A DNA stretch of 64,000 nucleotides from Qipengyuania xiamenensis (GTDB lineage Bacteria > Pseudomonadota > Alphaproteobacteria > Sphingomonadales > Sphingomonadaceae): NCBI RefSeq assembly GCF_019711495.1, contig NZ_JAIGNM010000001.1:310001-374000 (forward strand), written 5' to 3'. The position numbers were made by a program, and so were the translations under genes. Below, piece after piece: positions 1 to 7,172 of this stretch. Below the pieces are notes generated by a model. It saw nothing but the letters and a program-made list of their open reading frames with translations. It was not told the origin of the DNA and did not search any database. Each line of letters opens with the position of its first letter. The first letter of the stretch is position 1.

Positions 1-1
1 G

Positions 2-217
2 CCAACTGGCTTGGTTGCAACCGCACAGGAACAGCGATCACAGCACGCAAACCGCAAATTGGCGAAACTGAAATTGGCAATGGTGTTGGAAGAGCGTCGC
101 TCAAGCGCGACCGAGCAAGTGAGACAAGAGCAGTGGTCAATTCACCAGCAATTGGAGCGCGGAAACCCAGTGCGCACTTACGCCGGTCCCAAGTTCAAAC
201 CGAGGCGAAGCCGCTAA
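2..217 (+). CDS. prfH: Peptide chain release factor-like protein PrfH, C-terminal end (partial)
   Basis: This is the 3' end of a gene cut by the window edge; the frame is open from base 2 and stops at 217. The visible tail carries the sequence QRSQHANR followed by a basic helix and the ending LERGNPVRTY, which is the recognisable C-terminus of PrfH, a release-factor homologue usually encoded beside the RNA ligase RtcB2. In that module PrfH frees ribosomes whose 16S rRNA decoding centre has been cut so that RtcB2 can repair them (family knowledge). The GGQ region and any rtcB gene would lie upstream, outside the window. The identification is from the tail only, so it is good but not certain. 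Confidence 0.75.
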   Translation, partial: PTGLVATAQEQRSQHANRKLAKLKLAMVLEERRSSATEQVRQEQWSIHQQLERGNPVRTYAGPKFKPRRSR

Positions 218-332
218 GTGAATGACCGGAAATCGGTCTTCTTGGCCAGAAACGGACAGTCTCCTTTCGGCCCAATAGCTGCCGATCGAAGTCCTTCAGC
301 GTGAATGACTGAAATGGGGCCGTAATCGGACT
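218..332. other. Intergenic stretch with degenerate repeats before repeat copy 1
   Basis: No gene is visible. Two direct copies of GTGAATGAC start at 218 and 301, 83 bp apart, and GGACAGTC (254-261) is the inverted complement of GACTGTCC (329-336), which runs into the left end of repeat copy 1. The stretch may be the decayed remains of an older or variant element of the same repeat family. Confidence 0.4.
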
Positions 333-392
333 GTCCGCTATTGGACCTTTTTGTCGAAAAGCTGCCTGTCAGCTAACGACCCGATTGCGGAC
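333..392 (+). repeat. Intergenic repeat copy 1 (short form, 60 bp)
   Basis: It starts with GTCCGC and ends with the conserved GACCCGATTGCGGAC, but the middle is about 26 bp shorter than in the full copies and diverged. It lies between the prfH tail and the selenium-binding-like gene, in the same orientation as all other copies. Confidence 0.75.
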
Positions 393-471
393 GTCTGATT
401 TATGTATGGCCATCGAGCGATGTAACCCGTAAGCAGCTCTTACAGGGTCGATCGCATGCAGGGAGAATGCC

Positions 472-1686
472 ATGCTTCGTCGGCTTTTGATGTTCGCCGT
501 TTCACTTTCGGCGCTGTTCGTTCCCATTCAGTCCAATGCCCAAGCCGAGAGCGGCGACTTGTTGTTTGTCTGGGTGGGCGACCGAGCCAAAGCAGACAAC
601 AATTTCATCATTGTTATTGATGCTGATCCGGACTCTCCCAATTACGGCAAGCTGGTTTCCAGCGGGGTGACTGACATCAAGACCGTGGGCGCCCATCACA
701 CCGAATACGAAATGTCTGCCAACGGGATTTTGTTCGCCAATGATCACGGTGGCAATCGCACGGCAGTGATTGATCTCAATGATCCACTGCAGCCCCGCCA
801 GATCGGCGCTTTCTCCAGCCTTGGCGGTTTCAGCATGCTGCACAGCTTTGCGCGATTGCCCAACGGTAATGTTCTCGCGACTTTCCAATACGCCGATCAT
901 GATGGCCATATGGCAATGGATTCGACCAGCGGGGGCTTGGTAGAGATCGACAATGCGGGCAAATTGGTGCGTTCGGTGAGCAATGCTGACCCATTGTTCG
1001 CGGACGAAGGCTTGCTGCCGTACAGTTTGGCCGTGATCGAGGATATTGATCGGGTGGTTGTGAGCAATTCGCCAATGCGCGACGACTTCTTGCTGACCAG
1101 TAATACTTATCAATTGTTCCGTTTGTCCGATCTCGAGCTAATTGGAACATACCGCCTCGATCCCGGACCGCGGCTCAATGGCCATATTTCGCCTCAGGAG
1201 CCGAGGATCGGGCCTGACGGTGCCGTTTACATTTTCACATTGTCGTGCGGCGTTCAAAGGGTGACCGACATCGACACCGCGTCACCCAAGGTGCAACTGG
1301 TTCACCAATATCCGGGCAGCTGGTGCGGTGTCCCCGTCATCATGGGGAATTACATGGTGCAGGCAGTTCCGGACATCCATTCATTCATAGTTCTGGACAT
1401 TTCAGACGGAGAGAATCCAGTCGAAGTCTCGCGTCTTGATATGGGCGAGGATTATGCGGTGCACTGGACCGCAATGGATCCCGGCTCGGGCAGGCTGGTC
1501 GTTACAACATCGCGGTCAGGCCAGCGCTTGCATGTCCTCAAACTCGACGAAGACAGCGGAGAACTGACCATTGACGAAGATTTCCGGGGTCAAGACGGCG
1601 AACCGGGCTTCAGCTTTGCCGAACAGACATGGCCGCACGGCTGGACAGGAGAAGGCGCACCACATGGAGCGGTATTTTCTCGCTGA
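472..1686 (+). CDS. Selenium-binding protein / methanethiol oxidase-like secreted beta-propeller
   Basis: The 404-residue protein has a Sec signal peptide (residues 1 to about 25, ending SNA-QAE), so it should act in the periplasm. The rest resembles the SBP56 family (selenium-binding protein 1, methanethiol oxidase), copper-dependent beta-propellers that oxidise methanethiol. Histidines that could be metal ligands are visible at HH 75-76, H92, H124, H143 and H146 and in two PHG motifs near the C-terminus. Similarity to the classic family is remote, and a generic YVTN-type propeller is the alternative. An SD-like GGGAGA lies 5 bases before the ATG. It sits alone between repeat copies 1 and 2. 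A multicopper oxidase and a copper ATPase occur in nearby cassettes, which fits a copper theme but does not prove one. Confidence 0.7.
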   Translation: MLRRLLMFAVSLSALFVPIQSNAQAESGDLLFVWVGDRAKADNNFIIVIDADPDSPNYGKLVSSGVTDIKTVGAHHTEYEMSANGILFANDHGGNRTAVIDLNDPLQPRQIGAFSSLGGFSMLHSFARLPNGNVLATFQYADHDGHMAMDSTSGGLVEIDNAGKLVRSVSNADPLFADEGLLPYSLAVIEDIDRVVVSNSPMRDDFLLTSNTYQLFRLSDLELIGTYRLDPGPRLNGHISPQEPRIGPDGAVYIFTLSCGVQRVTDIDTASPKVQLVHQYPGSWCGVPVIMGNYMVQAVPDIHSFIVLDISDGENPVEVSRLDMGEDYAVHWTAMDPGSGRLVVTTSRSGQRLHVLKLDEDSGELTIDEDFRGQDGEPGFSFAEQTWPHGWTGEGAPHGAVFSR

Positions 1687-1739
1687 GCGTTTCACATCAG
1701 CTTTTCCGCGTTAATACGACAAGCGTGTATTTTGTCGAC

Positions 1740-1825
1740 GTCCGCTTTCCACCCATCTTACGACGCTTTCACCGAGCTAACGATGTGCCAGGACCGGACG
1801 GGCAGCTGACGACCCGATTGCTGAC
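1740..1825 (+). repeat. Intergenic repeat copy 2 (86 bp)
   Basis: A full copy, from GTCCGCTTTCCACCC to GACCCGATTGCTGAC. It is nearly identical to copy 6 (about 5 differences), far closer than either is to other copies, suggesting a recent common origin. Confidence 0.85.
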
Positions 1826-1878
1826 GCGATAAGATGGCTTATGCTGGGGCTATACTTCCGAAATTTCGAGATAACTGG

Positions 1879-2304
1879 ATGAAAGGTTTTAAGGCGTTTT
1901 GGCCCACAATGATCACTGCATTCGCTCTGCTGGCTGGCTGCACTTCGACACCAGCTCCAGCAGAACATCCAGATTGGGTTCAGCAAATGGCTGGGCTCTG
2001 GCGAGTTCAAACTGGGGATGTTGTGGAGATGGATTGCGCGAGCGGGCAGAAATTCGAGCCGCATGACGATCAACGCTCCATTAGCCTAAATGAGCTCGGC
2101 ACTGATTTCACTACCACTTATCGCGTCTTGACCAACGATCGGCGCGGGTTACAACTTCAAATACTAGGTGAAAAAAGACAAACCGAAGACGGAGACCCCG
2201 TGAAATGGTGGGTTGAGTTCGACGGGCCGAATGAGTTCCGATGGCGACGGGATGATTGGAGCGCGAATTCCGCGACCGCTGCTCGTTGGATACGGTGTAA
2301 TTGA
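1879..2304 (+). CDS. Small lipoprotein of unknown function
   Basis: I place the start at the ATG at 1879, giving 141 residues. The frame stays open back to 1834, next to the repeat, but a proper lipoprotein signal begins only at this methionine: a basic N-terminus, a hydrophobic stretch and the lipobox LLAGC (Cys about residue 21). The mature part, about 120 residues, begins with a region of the type 'GLWRVQTGDVVEMDC' and is rich in Trp and charged residues; two Cys could form a disulfide. It resembles the general lipocalin-like small lipoproteins, but I cannot assign a family. It is the single gene between repeat copies 2 and 3 and has its own downstream hairpin. Confidence 0.7.
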   Translation: MKGFKAFWPTMITAFALLAGCTSTPAPAEHPDWVQQMAGLWRVQTGDVVEMDCASGQKFEPHDDQRSISLNELGTDFTTTYRVLTNDRRGLQLQILGEKRQTEDGDPVKWWVEFDGPNEFRWRRDDWSANSATAARWIRCN

Positions 2305-2329
2305 GGCCCGACAGTATTGGCAGGCCTCA
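2302..2329 (+). terminator. Short hairpin overlapping the lipoprotein stop codon
   Basis: TGAGGCC (2302-2308) is exactly complementary to GGCCTCA (2323-2329) with a 14-base loop. The stem includes the stop codon. There is no clear T-run, so termination is possible rather than shown. Confidence 0.4.
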
Positions 2330-2337
2330 GTGCCAAT

Positions 2338-2423
2338 GGCAGCTAGCCACCCACTTCATGACTGATTTGTCGAGCTAGCAATGTGCCAGAAGCGGACCGG
2401 CTGGCAACGACCCGATTGCGGAC
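2338..2423 (+). repeat. Intergenic repeat copy 3 (86 bp)
   Basis: The left end is diverged (GCAGCTAGCCACCCAC in place of GTCCGCTTTCCACCC); the middle AGCGGAC box and the GACCCGATTGCGGAC end are intact. It lies between a plus-strand gene end and the end of the minus-strand multicopper oxidase. Confidence 0.8.
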
Positions 2424-2505
2424 GCGTGCTCTGCAACCAGATTTGATGATCTCATGAACGGTAGTGTTGTCTTATTGTGACCACGATCGGGACCTTCAAT
2501 GTGGC

Positions 2506-4320
2506 TTAATGGCGCATCATCGACGCTGCTCGATCACCTCGTGTCTGTATCCTGATATTCTGCATCATCCCCTCATCGCCGTGCGATGCAAAATGGCAGT
2601 GCATCACGAAGTCCCCGACATAGCGCCTGTACCGGGTGCGCATGGTTATCCGGTAGTTTCTTTTGACCAGAACCGTATCACGCCAGCCTCCAAGCATCCC
2701 AGCATAGTCAGGATCGTATGCCTCCGTCCCTTCGACGGTAACATCACGCCCTTGGTCATCGACAATCCCGACAATCTGGAACGGATTAACGTGGATGTGG
2801 AATGGGTGGGAGCCGAGAATGGAGGTGATCACCCACTCTTCCACGTCCCCCAAAGTCAATGTTCTGTCGACTCGCTCATGCTTATAGGGGGACCCATCGA
2901 TGCTTAAAGTTGCACCACCGCCTTCGTGCTCGACAATGCTGAAGGTCGCTTCTTGCTTGCCGGTCAGTTCTTCATCGCGGACTGGTTTGCGCCATGCAAA
3001 GGCATAGAGCGAAAAATCATCCTTGAGATCAGCGACAATCATGTCCCGAACGCTTTCGTCGTCGATCTTTCGCGCGGCCGCTGCAATCAAGGTTTCGGAC
3101 AGCAGGTCGGACACGCTGTCGACCGGCGCAGCTTCACCGCTCACTTCGAAAATGGAAAGGATGCGCCGCTGCTCTTCATTCCCTCCCCAAACGCTATTGT
3201 TGATAGCGCAATACGAACCCGGCTCCTCGAAATAGGCCAAGGCATCATACCGCGAGCCGGCGGTAAGGCGGGACCTGTTGACTTGCCGCATGGAATATCG
3301 CGTAAGCCCATCGTCAGCGAAATGAAACTGCTCGACCGGCTCACCGGTGCAATAATCGTTGATCCACTGGATGTGATCGCTGCCGGGAACGTCCCTCAGA
3401 TCAGGCGCATCATCCGCCAATTTGCGAATGCTCATGTCCACAGTGCGGCGCAAGCCAGCATGGATCATTCGCAGCCGATGAAAACGCCCCGTTTCGAAAC
3501 CGGAAATGGTGGGTTGGACTTTGCCGTTGACCCCGGTCAGGCGACCTGATGTCATTTCCGGGAACGGATTGAACAATCTGAAACTGTCGACAGTGCCGAC
3601 TTCATCGTCCTCGCATTCCCATGGTGGCATATCCCATGGCAGAATGTCCCTGTTGAAACGCGGTCTTTCTTCGCCCGCTTCAAAACAGCCATACTGGATC
3701 TGGGAAAAGACCATGATCTGTTCGCCGAACGGTTTGCCCGCCGCATCACGAAACAGGATATCTATGTCACCAGGGGAGGTTTTTGTAGGAACACGGTCGC
3801 CATCGACAATCAGTGCGCCAGCCATGCCGGAGCCAAGCTGAATGCTCGTCGCACCATGCATGTGCGGATGATACCAGAATGTGCCGGCAGGATGGTCGGG
3901 CGGGATTACAAACTCATATTCGAACCGTTCGCCCGGATCGATGGACAGCATCACGTTATCGCTGTTTCCGCTGGGCGAAATCCACAGGCCATGCGTGTGG
4001 ATATTGGTCGAGTTATAGCATTTGGATTCTGCGATCTGGACCGCTGAACACGGTTCAAGTTTATTGTTAACTTTCAAGCTGAGAACCTGGCCAGGCGAAA
4101 CGCGCATGACGGGAGCCACCAATCCCTCGCCGCCTTCGCCTTGGAATGCGCGTACCTCCACCGTGTCCAGCTTTTGGGTCCAAGGGTTGTAAACCTCACT
4201 GTTGATCCGCTCGACAGACAATTCATAGCGCGGTGAGGAGGATTGTGCGTAGACTACCGCCGACAATGCCAATGGCGCGGCAGCGCAACATGCAACCAGT
4301 GCGGAAACAGCAAATTTCAT
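2506..4320 (-). CDS. Secreted multicopper oxidase (laccase/CueO-like)
   Basis: All four copper-ligand motifs of three-domain multicopper oxidases are visible: HTHG (about 108-111), HPHMHG (about 151-156), HPFHIH (about 505-510) and HCHFASHGDEGMM (from about 574), the last with the type 1 Cys and an axial Met. Such enzymes oxidise phenols, metals or Cu(I) and pass electrons to O2. I chose the ATG at 4320 because it starts a clean Sec signal peptide (ending VVYAQ) and is preceded by a G-rich SD-like stretch; a TTG six codons earlier (4338) keeps the frame open. It is one of only two minus-strand genes in the repeat-bounded region. With the copper ATPase nearby it may serve copper tolerance (inference). 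Confidence 0.9.
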   Translation of the reverse strand: MKFAVSALVACCAAAPLALSAVVYAQSSSPRYELSVERINSEVYNPWTQKLDTVEVRAFQGEGGEGLVAPVMRVSPGQVLSLKVNNKLEPCSAVQIAESKCYNSTNIHTHGLWISPSGNSDNVMLSIDPGERFEYEFVIPPDHPAGTFWYHPHMHGATSIQLGSGMAGALIVDGDRVPTKTSPGDIDILFRDAAGKPFGEQIMVFSQIQYGCFEAGEERPRFNRDILPWDMPPWECEDDEVGTVDSFRLFNPFPEMTSGRLTGVNGKVQPTISGFETGRFHRLRMIHAGLRRTVDMSIRKLADDAPDLRDVPGSDHIQWINDYCTGEPVEQFHFADDGLTRYSMRQVNRSRLTAGSRYDALAYFEEPGSYCAINNSVWGGNEEQRRILSIFEVSGEAAPVDSVSDLLSETLIAAAARKIDDESVRDMIVADLKDDFSLYAFAWRKPVRDEELTGKQEATFSIVEHEGGGATLSIDGSPYKHERVDRTLTLGDVEEWVITSILGSHPFHIHVNPFQIVGIVDDQGRDVTVEGTEAYDPDYAGMLGGWRDTVLVKRNYRITMRTRYRRYVGDFVMHCHFASHGDEGMMQNIRIQTRGDRAASMMRH

Positions 4321-4502
4321 AAGGATCGCCCCCAGCAATTCCAGGCGACCTGACCAAAAGATAACAAACGGAAGTGACTAAGTCTTGTAAAAAGGGGCGC
4401 GTGCGGACAGCCCTCCAATCCTAGATCGACAACATCCTTAAATTTCCATGAGAAGTTGTCCCAGAAAGTACAATTTTCATAGATTCCAAGTTTATCGTTG
4501 AT

Positions 4503-4588
4503 GTCCGCTAACCACCCACTTTGTGACCGATTTGCCGAGCTAGCGGTGTGCCAGGATCTGACGGGCCGCTAACGACCCGTTTGCGGAC
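4503..4588 (+). repeat. Intergenic repeat copy 4 (86 bp)
   Basis: It runs from GTCCGCTAACCACCC to GACCCGTTTGCGGAC; the middle AGCGGAC box is diverged to ATCTGAC. It lies 182 bp upstream of the multicopper oxidase start and 28 bp upstream of the next plus-strand gene. The open frame of that gene runs back into the repeat, a trap for automatic start calling. Confidence 0.85.
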
Positions 4589-4616
4589 ATTGAACTGGCC
4601 TGTCAGATGCCCCCTG

Positions 4617-5237
4617 ATGACTGATACACACGCAGCCGAAAATCTTTTCAATTTGCTAGACCGTTGGTCAAGCGACGAGGATCTGCGCGAAAGTGGGAAA
4701 GTGCGCTTGCTATGCCACCAGCCACAAAACGGCGATCTTGCTTACTTGCACCGCCTATATCCTGGTCTAGGCTCAGCACAGATGGAAGACCTAGAAGCGG
4801 TCATTGATCATCAAATTCCACGTCGGTTACGCGACTTCTATGGACTCACGAATGGATTGAGGCTCTTCGAGGGCCAGGTAAGCGTCAATGGGTTGGTGAA
4901 GGACTTTAGTCGCGACCCCTACAGACCGATTCCCATATGTATTGAGCAAGGCAACCGCCTCTTCGCGGCAGTGCGACCGCAGTGGCATCAACAGGGTTTC
5001 TTCCGGATAGGAGGTGTCTCATTTATTCGTCAGGACGAATTGATTTGCGGGCCTGACGACTGCGTTATTGTCCTCAATGCAGAAAGCGGCGAGCCGTTGC
5101 GCAACTATTCGGACATTTTTGATTTCTTAGTGAGCTTCACGAAGGAGATGGCCCAATTCTGGGCCAGCGACGGCAAATTTATTGGCGATTGGGAGGTAAT
5201 CGACCAATTGCTGTTGGGAGTCGCCGGGAAAGCATAG
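4617..5237 (+). CDS. SMI1/KNR4 (SUKH) family protein
   Basis: From the ATG at 4617 the protein has 206 residues. The block 'MEDLEAVIDHQIP...LRDFYGLTNGLRLF' is typical of the SMI1/KNR4 (SUKH) fold, found in immunity proteins against polymorphic and contact-dependent toxins and in some regulatory proteins. There is no signal peptide, so it is cytoplasmic. No toxin gene adjoins it: it sits alone between repeat copies 4 and 5, as orphan immunity genes often do in variable regions. The frame is open back to 4548, but those codons lie in the repeat, so I reject the longer start. The specific partner cannot be told from sequence. Confidence 0.75.
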   Translation: MTDTHAAENLFNLLDRWSSDEDLRESGKVRLLCHQPQNGDLAYLHRLYPGLGSAQMEDLEAVIDHQIPRRLRDFYGLTNGLRLFEGQVSVNGLVKDFSRDPYRPIPICIEQGNRLFAAVRPQWHQQGFFRIGGVSFIRQDELICGPDDCVIVLNAESGEPLRNYSDIFDFLVSFTKEMAQFWASDGKFIGDWEVIDQLLLGVAGKA

Positions 5238-5238
5238 C

Positions 5239-5324
5239 GTCGGCTTTCCACCCAGTTCGTGACTGATTTGCGGGGCATAACGCGAGCCAACAGCTGACGG
5301 TCAGATAACGACCCGATTGCGGAC
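5239..5324 (+). repeat. Intergenic repeat copy 5 (86 bp)
   Basis: It begins one base after the preceding stop codon with GTCGGCTTTCCACCC and ends GACCCGATTGCGGAC. The central part is the most diverged among the full-length copies. Confidence 0.85.
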
Positions 5325-5351
5325 AGTAGAGAATGGGGGCACAGGTGAGCC

Positions 5352-5651
5352 ATGTCCCGCCCATTGCCGCTGCTGAGCTTAATTCTCTGTACTATCGTTT
5401 CGGGCTGTTCGCAGAATGCCAACTGTCGGAATTTGACACCTGCGCAATCAGTTTCCCTTGCGATTGAGCAAAAAGGTCAGATGCTTGAGCGATCAACACA
5501 GGCATACCGTAGGAATTTCGCATCTGATGTGGCGCGGTTAGCAGGCGATAGCACCGGTTGGGTCGCGAAAGTTTACTTCGAAGGCAAAGACGGTCGAACG
5601 CTTATCGCGATGATCGACACTGATTGCTATGTCAGTTGGTCAGAGCGTTGA
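5352..5651 (+). CDS. Small lipoprotein of unknown function
   Basis: This 99-residue protein starts with a lipoprotein signal (hydrophobic residues 5-17, lipobox VSGC with Cys at about 19). An AGGTGA ribosome-binding site lies a few bases before the ATG. The mature 80 residues have three further Cys, a helical middle rich in Gln, Glu and Arg, and a C-terminal strand-like segment. I recognise no family. The stop codon (5649-5651) overlaps the first bases of repeat copy 6, showing how tightly the repeat follows the gene. Confidence 0.7.
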   Translation: MSRPLPLLSLILCTIVSGCSQNANCRNLTPAQSVSLAIEQKGQMLERSTQAYRRNFASDVARLAGDSTGWVAKVYFEGKDGRTLIAMIDTDCYVSWSER

Positions 5652-5736
5652 CCGCTTCCCACCCCATCTTACGACGCTTTCACCGAGCTAACGATGTGCC
5701 AAGACCGGACGGGCAGCTAACGACCCGATTGCGGAC
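5650..5736 (+). repeat. Intergenic repeat copy 6 (87 bp)
   Basis: A full copy, close twin of copy 2. The left end reads GACCGCTTCCCACCC and the right end GACCCGATTGCGGAC. Its first two bases lie inside the stop codon of the preceding lipoprotein gene. Confidence 0.85.
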
Positions 5737-5814
5737 ATCCGGCATCGCTCGATCATGAATCTAGACTGCTCGCCTAAGATGGTTAGGATGCGTTCTTAGG
5801 GATGGGGTGACAAT

Positions 5815-7035
5815 TTGACGAAGATAGCCAGTCTTATTGAACCTGCTGGCGCATCTGATCGCTTCACGGAGATCGACGCGCTTAGAGGTTTCGCACTCTT
5901 TGGTATTCTGCTTGCCAATCTGCCAGTTTGGATTGGGATACCGTTCGCTGGTGAACGCGTGCCAGAATTGATGGGAGCGGTCACCCAGCAGCAGTTCGCG
6001 GCCGTTTTTAACGGCGTCCTGGACGGCAAGTTTTATACGATTTTCTCCGCGCTGTTTGGACTTGGCTTCTCGCTTCAAATTGAGCGTCTTAACGCGCGTG
6101 GTGCCGATGGCCGACGCATCTTTATAAGGCGAATGGCCGTGCTCCTGGTTTTCGGACTGATCCATATCTGTCTAATCTGGCCGGGCGACATATTGATGCT
6201 CTATGCGCTGCTCGGATTCACGCTTCCCCTTTTCCGACCTCTAACCGATCGCGTTCTGCTCGCGGCGTCGGCAGTATTGATCTTCGTTCTTCCATCTCTC
6301 CTGGTTTTTTTCGTCAATAGCCAGAATCCTGAATGGGCGACGCCCATGCGGGATTGGGCTATGAATATCTATGTCGCAGCGGGCGGGACTGCGATAACGA
6401 ATAGCGAATACTTCAACGACCTCGCCAATGGAGGACTTGCTGAATTAATGCCTCGCGCAGCGTCTGAATGGGCCTTTGGAATTGTTGGTCGTATCGAGGA
6501 TTGGCGGTTCCTTAAGGTCCTTGGAACAATGCTCTTGGGAATGTGGGCCGGGCGGCAACTCGTGCGTGGAAATCTGATCGGAAAACGCCGGCTGTTGTGG
6601 TGCGTTCTGCTGATCGGCCTTGCCATAGGTGTGCCTTGCGGCATCGTATATGCAGAACAGATGCCGCACCAACAGTCGCACTGGTCGTCGCTATTGGGCA
6701 CTGCGCCACTCGGTTTCGCTTATGCGGCCGCGTTTCTCTTGATTATTCCTTATACACCTCGGATCCGGCGCCTTCTTGCAGATGCGGGACGCATGGCGCT
6801 CACCAACTATATCGGGACAAGCGTGGTGATGGGTTTCATTTTCTACGGAATTGGACTTGGGATGATGGGGACGCTCAAGGTTCCAGAGACCTATGCCATT
6901 GGGCTGCTTTTTTTCGCCTTGATGCTAGTCTGGAGCCGGCTCTGGCTTTCCCGCTACAAGCAGGGGCCCCTCGAATGGCTGTGGCGACGCCTTACCTATC
7001 CGCCGAGGCCGGTAGCAAAAGTGACGATGGCCTAA
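5815..7035 (+). CDS. DUF418 family membrane protein (YeiB-like)
   Basis: The 406-residue protein has about ten membrane segments. It starts, after a short cytoplasmic lead, with the family signature 'EIDALRGFALFGILLANL' and later has 'FSALFGLGF' and a C-terminal block ending in a basic tail, all typical of DUF418/YeiB proteins. These inner-membrane proteins belong to the acyltransferase-like (HGSNAT/OpgC) clan; their substrates are largely unknown. The start is TTG at 5815, preceded by a purine-rich GGGATGGGGTGA. It is the only gene between repeat copies 6 and 7, with about 78 bp of leader after the repeat that could hold a promoter. Confidence 0.85.
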   Translation: MTKIASLIEPAGASDRFTEIDALRGFALFGILLANLPVWIGIPFAGERVPELMGAVTQQQFAAVFNGVLDGKFYTIFSALFGLGFSLQIERLNARGADGRRIFIRRMAVLLVFGLIHICLIWPGDILMLYALLGFTLPLFRPLTDRVLLAASAVLIFVLPSLLVFFVNSQNPEWATPMRDWAMNIYVAAGGTAITNSEYFNDLANGGLAELMPRAASEWAFGIVGRIEDWRFLKVLGTMLLGMWAGRQLVRGNLIGKRRLLWCVLLIGLAIGVPCGIVYAEQMPHQQSHWSSLLGTAPLGFAYAAAFLLIIPYTPRIRRLLADAGRMALTNYIGTSVVMGFIFYGIGLGMMGTLKVPETYAIGLLFFALMLVWSRLWLSRYKQGPLEWLWRRLTYPPRPVAKVTMA

Positions 7036-7047
7036 ATTTTCAGCCAC

Positions 7048-7133
7048 GTCGGCTTTCCACCCACTTCGTGACAGCTTCACCGAGCAGGCGCTGTGTCAAA
7101 AGCGGACCTGCTGGTAACGACCCGATTGCGGAA
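7048..7133 (+). repeat. Intergenic repeat copy 7 (86 bp)
   Basis: It differs from copy 10 at only three positions (GTCGGC for GTCCGC, one base in the CCTGCTGG segment, and the last base). It shows the fold well: TGACAGC and GCTGTGTCA pair imperfectly around a loop, and GAGCAGG pairs with CCTGCT. Confidence 0.9.
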
Positions 7134-7172
7134 ACTGGCAAATATCCCATGTGACCAATATACTAGGCCGGC

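Noticed and set aside
4548-4616. Longer N-terminus of the SUKH protein
   Set aside because: These codons are encoded by repeat copy 4; the ATG at 4617 gives the family-like start. The same applies to 12254-12322 and repeat copy 12.
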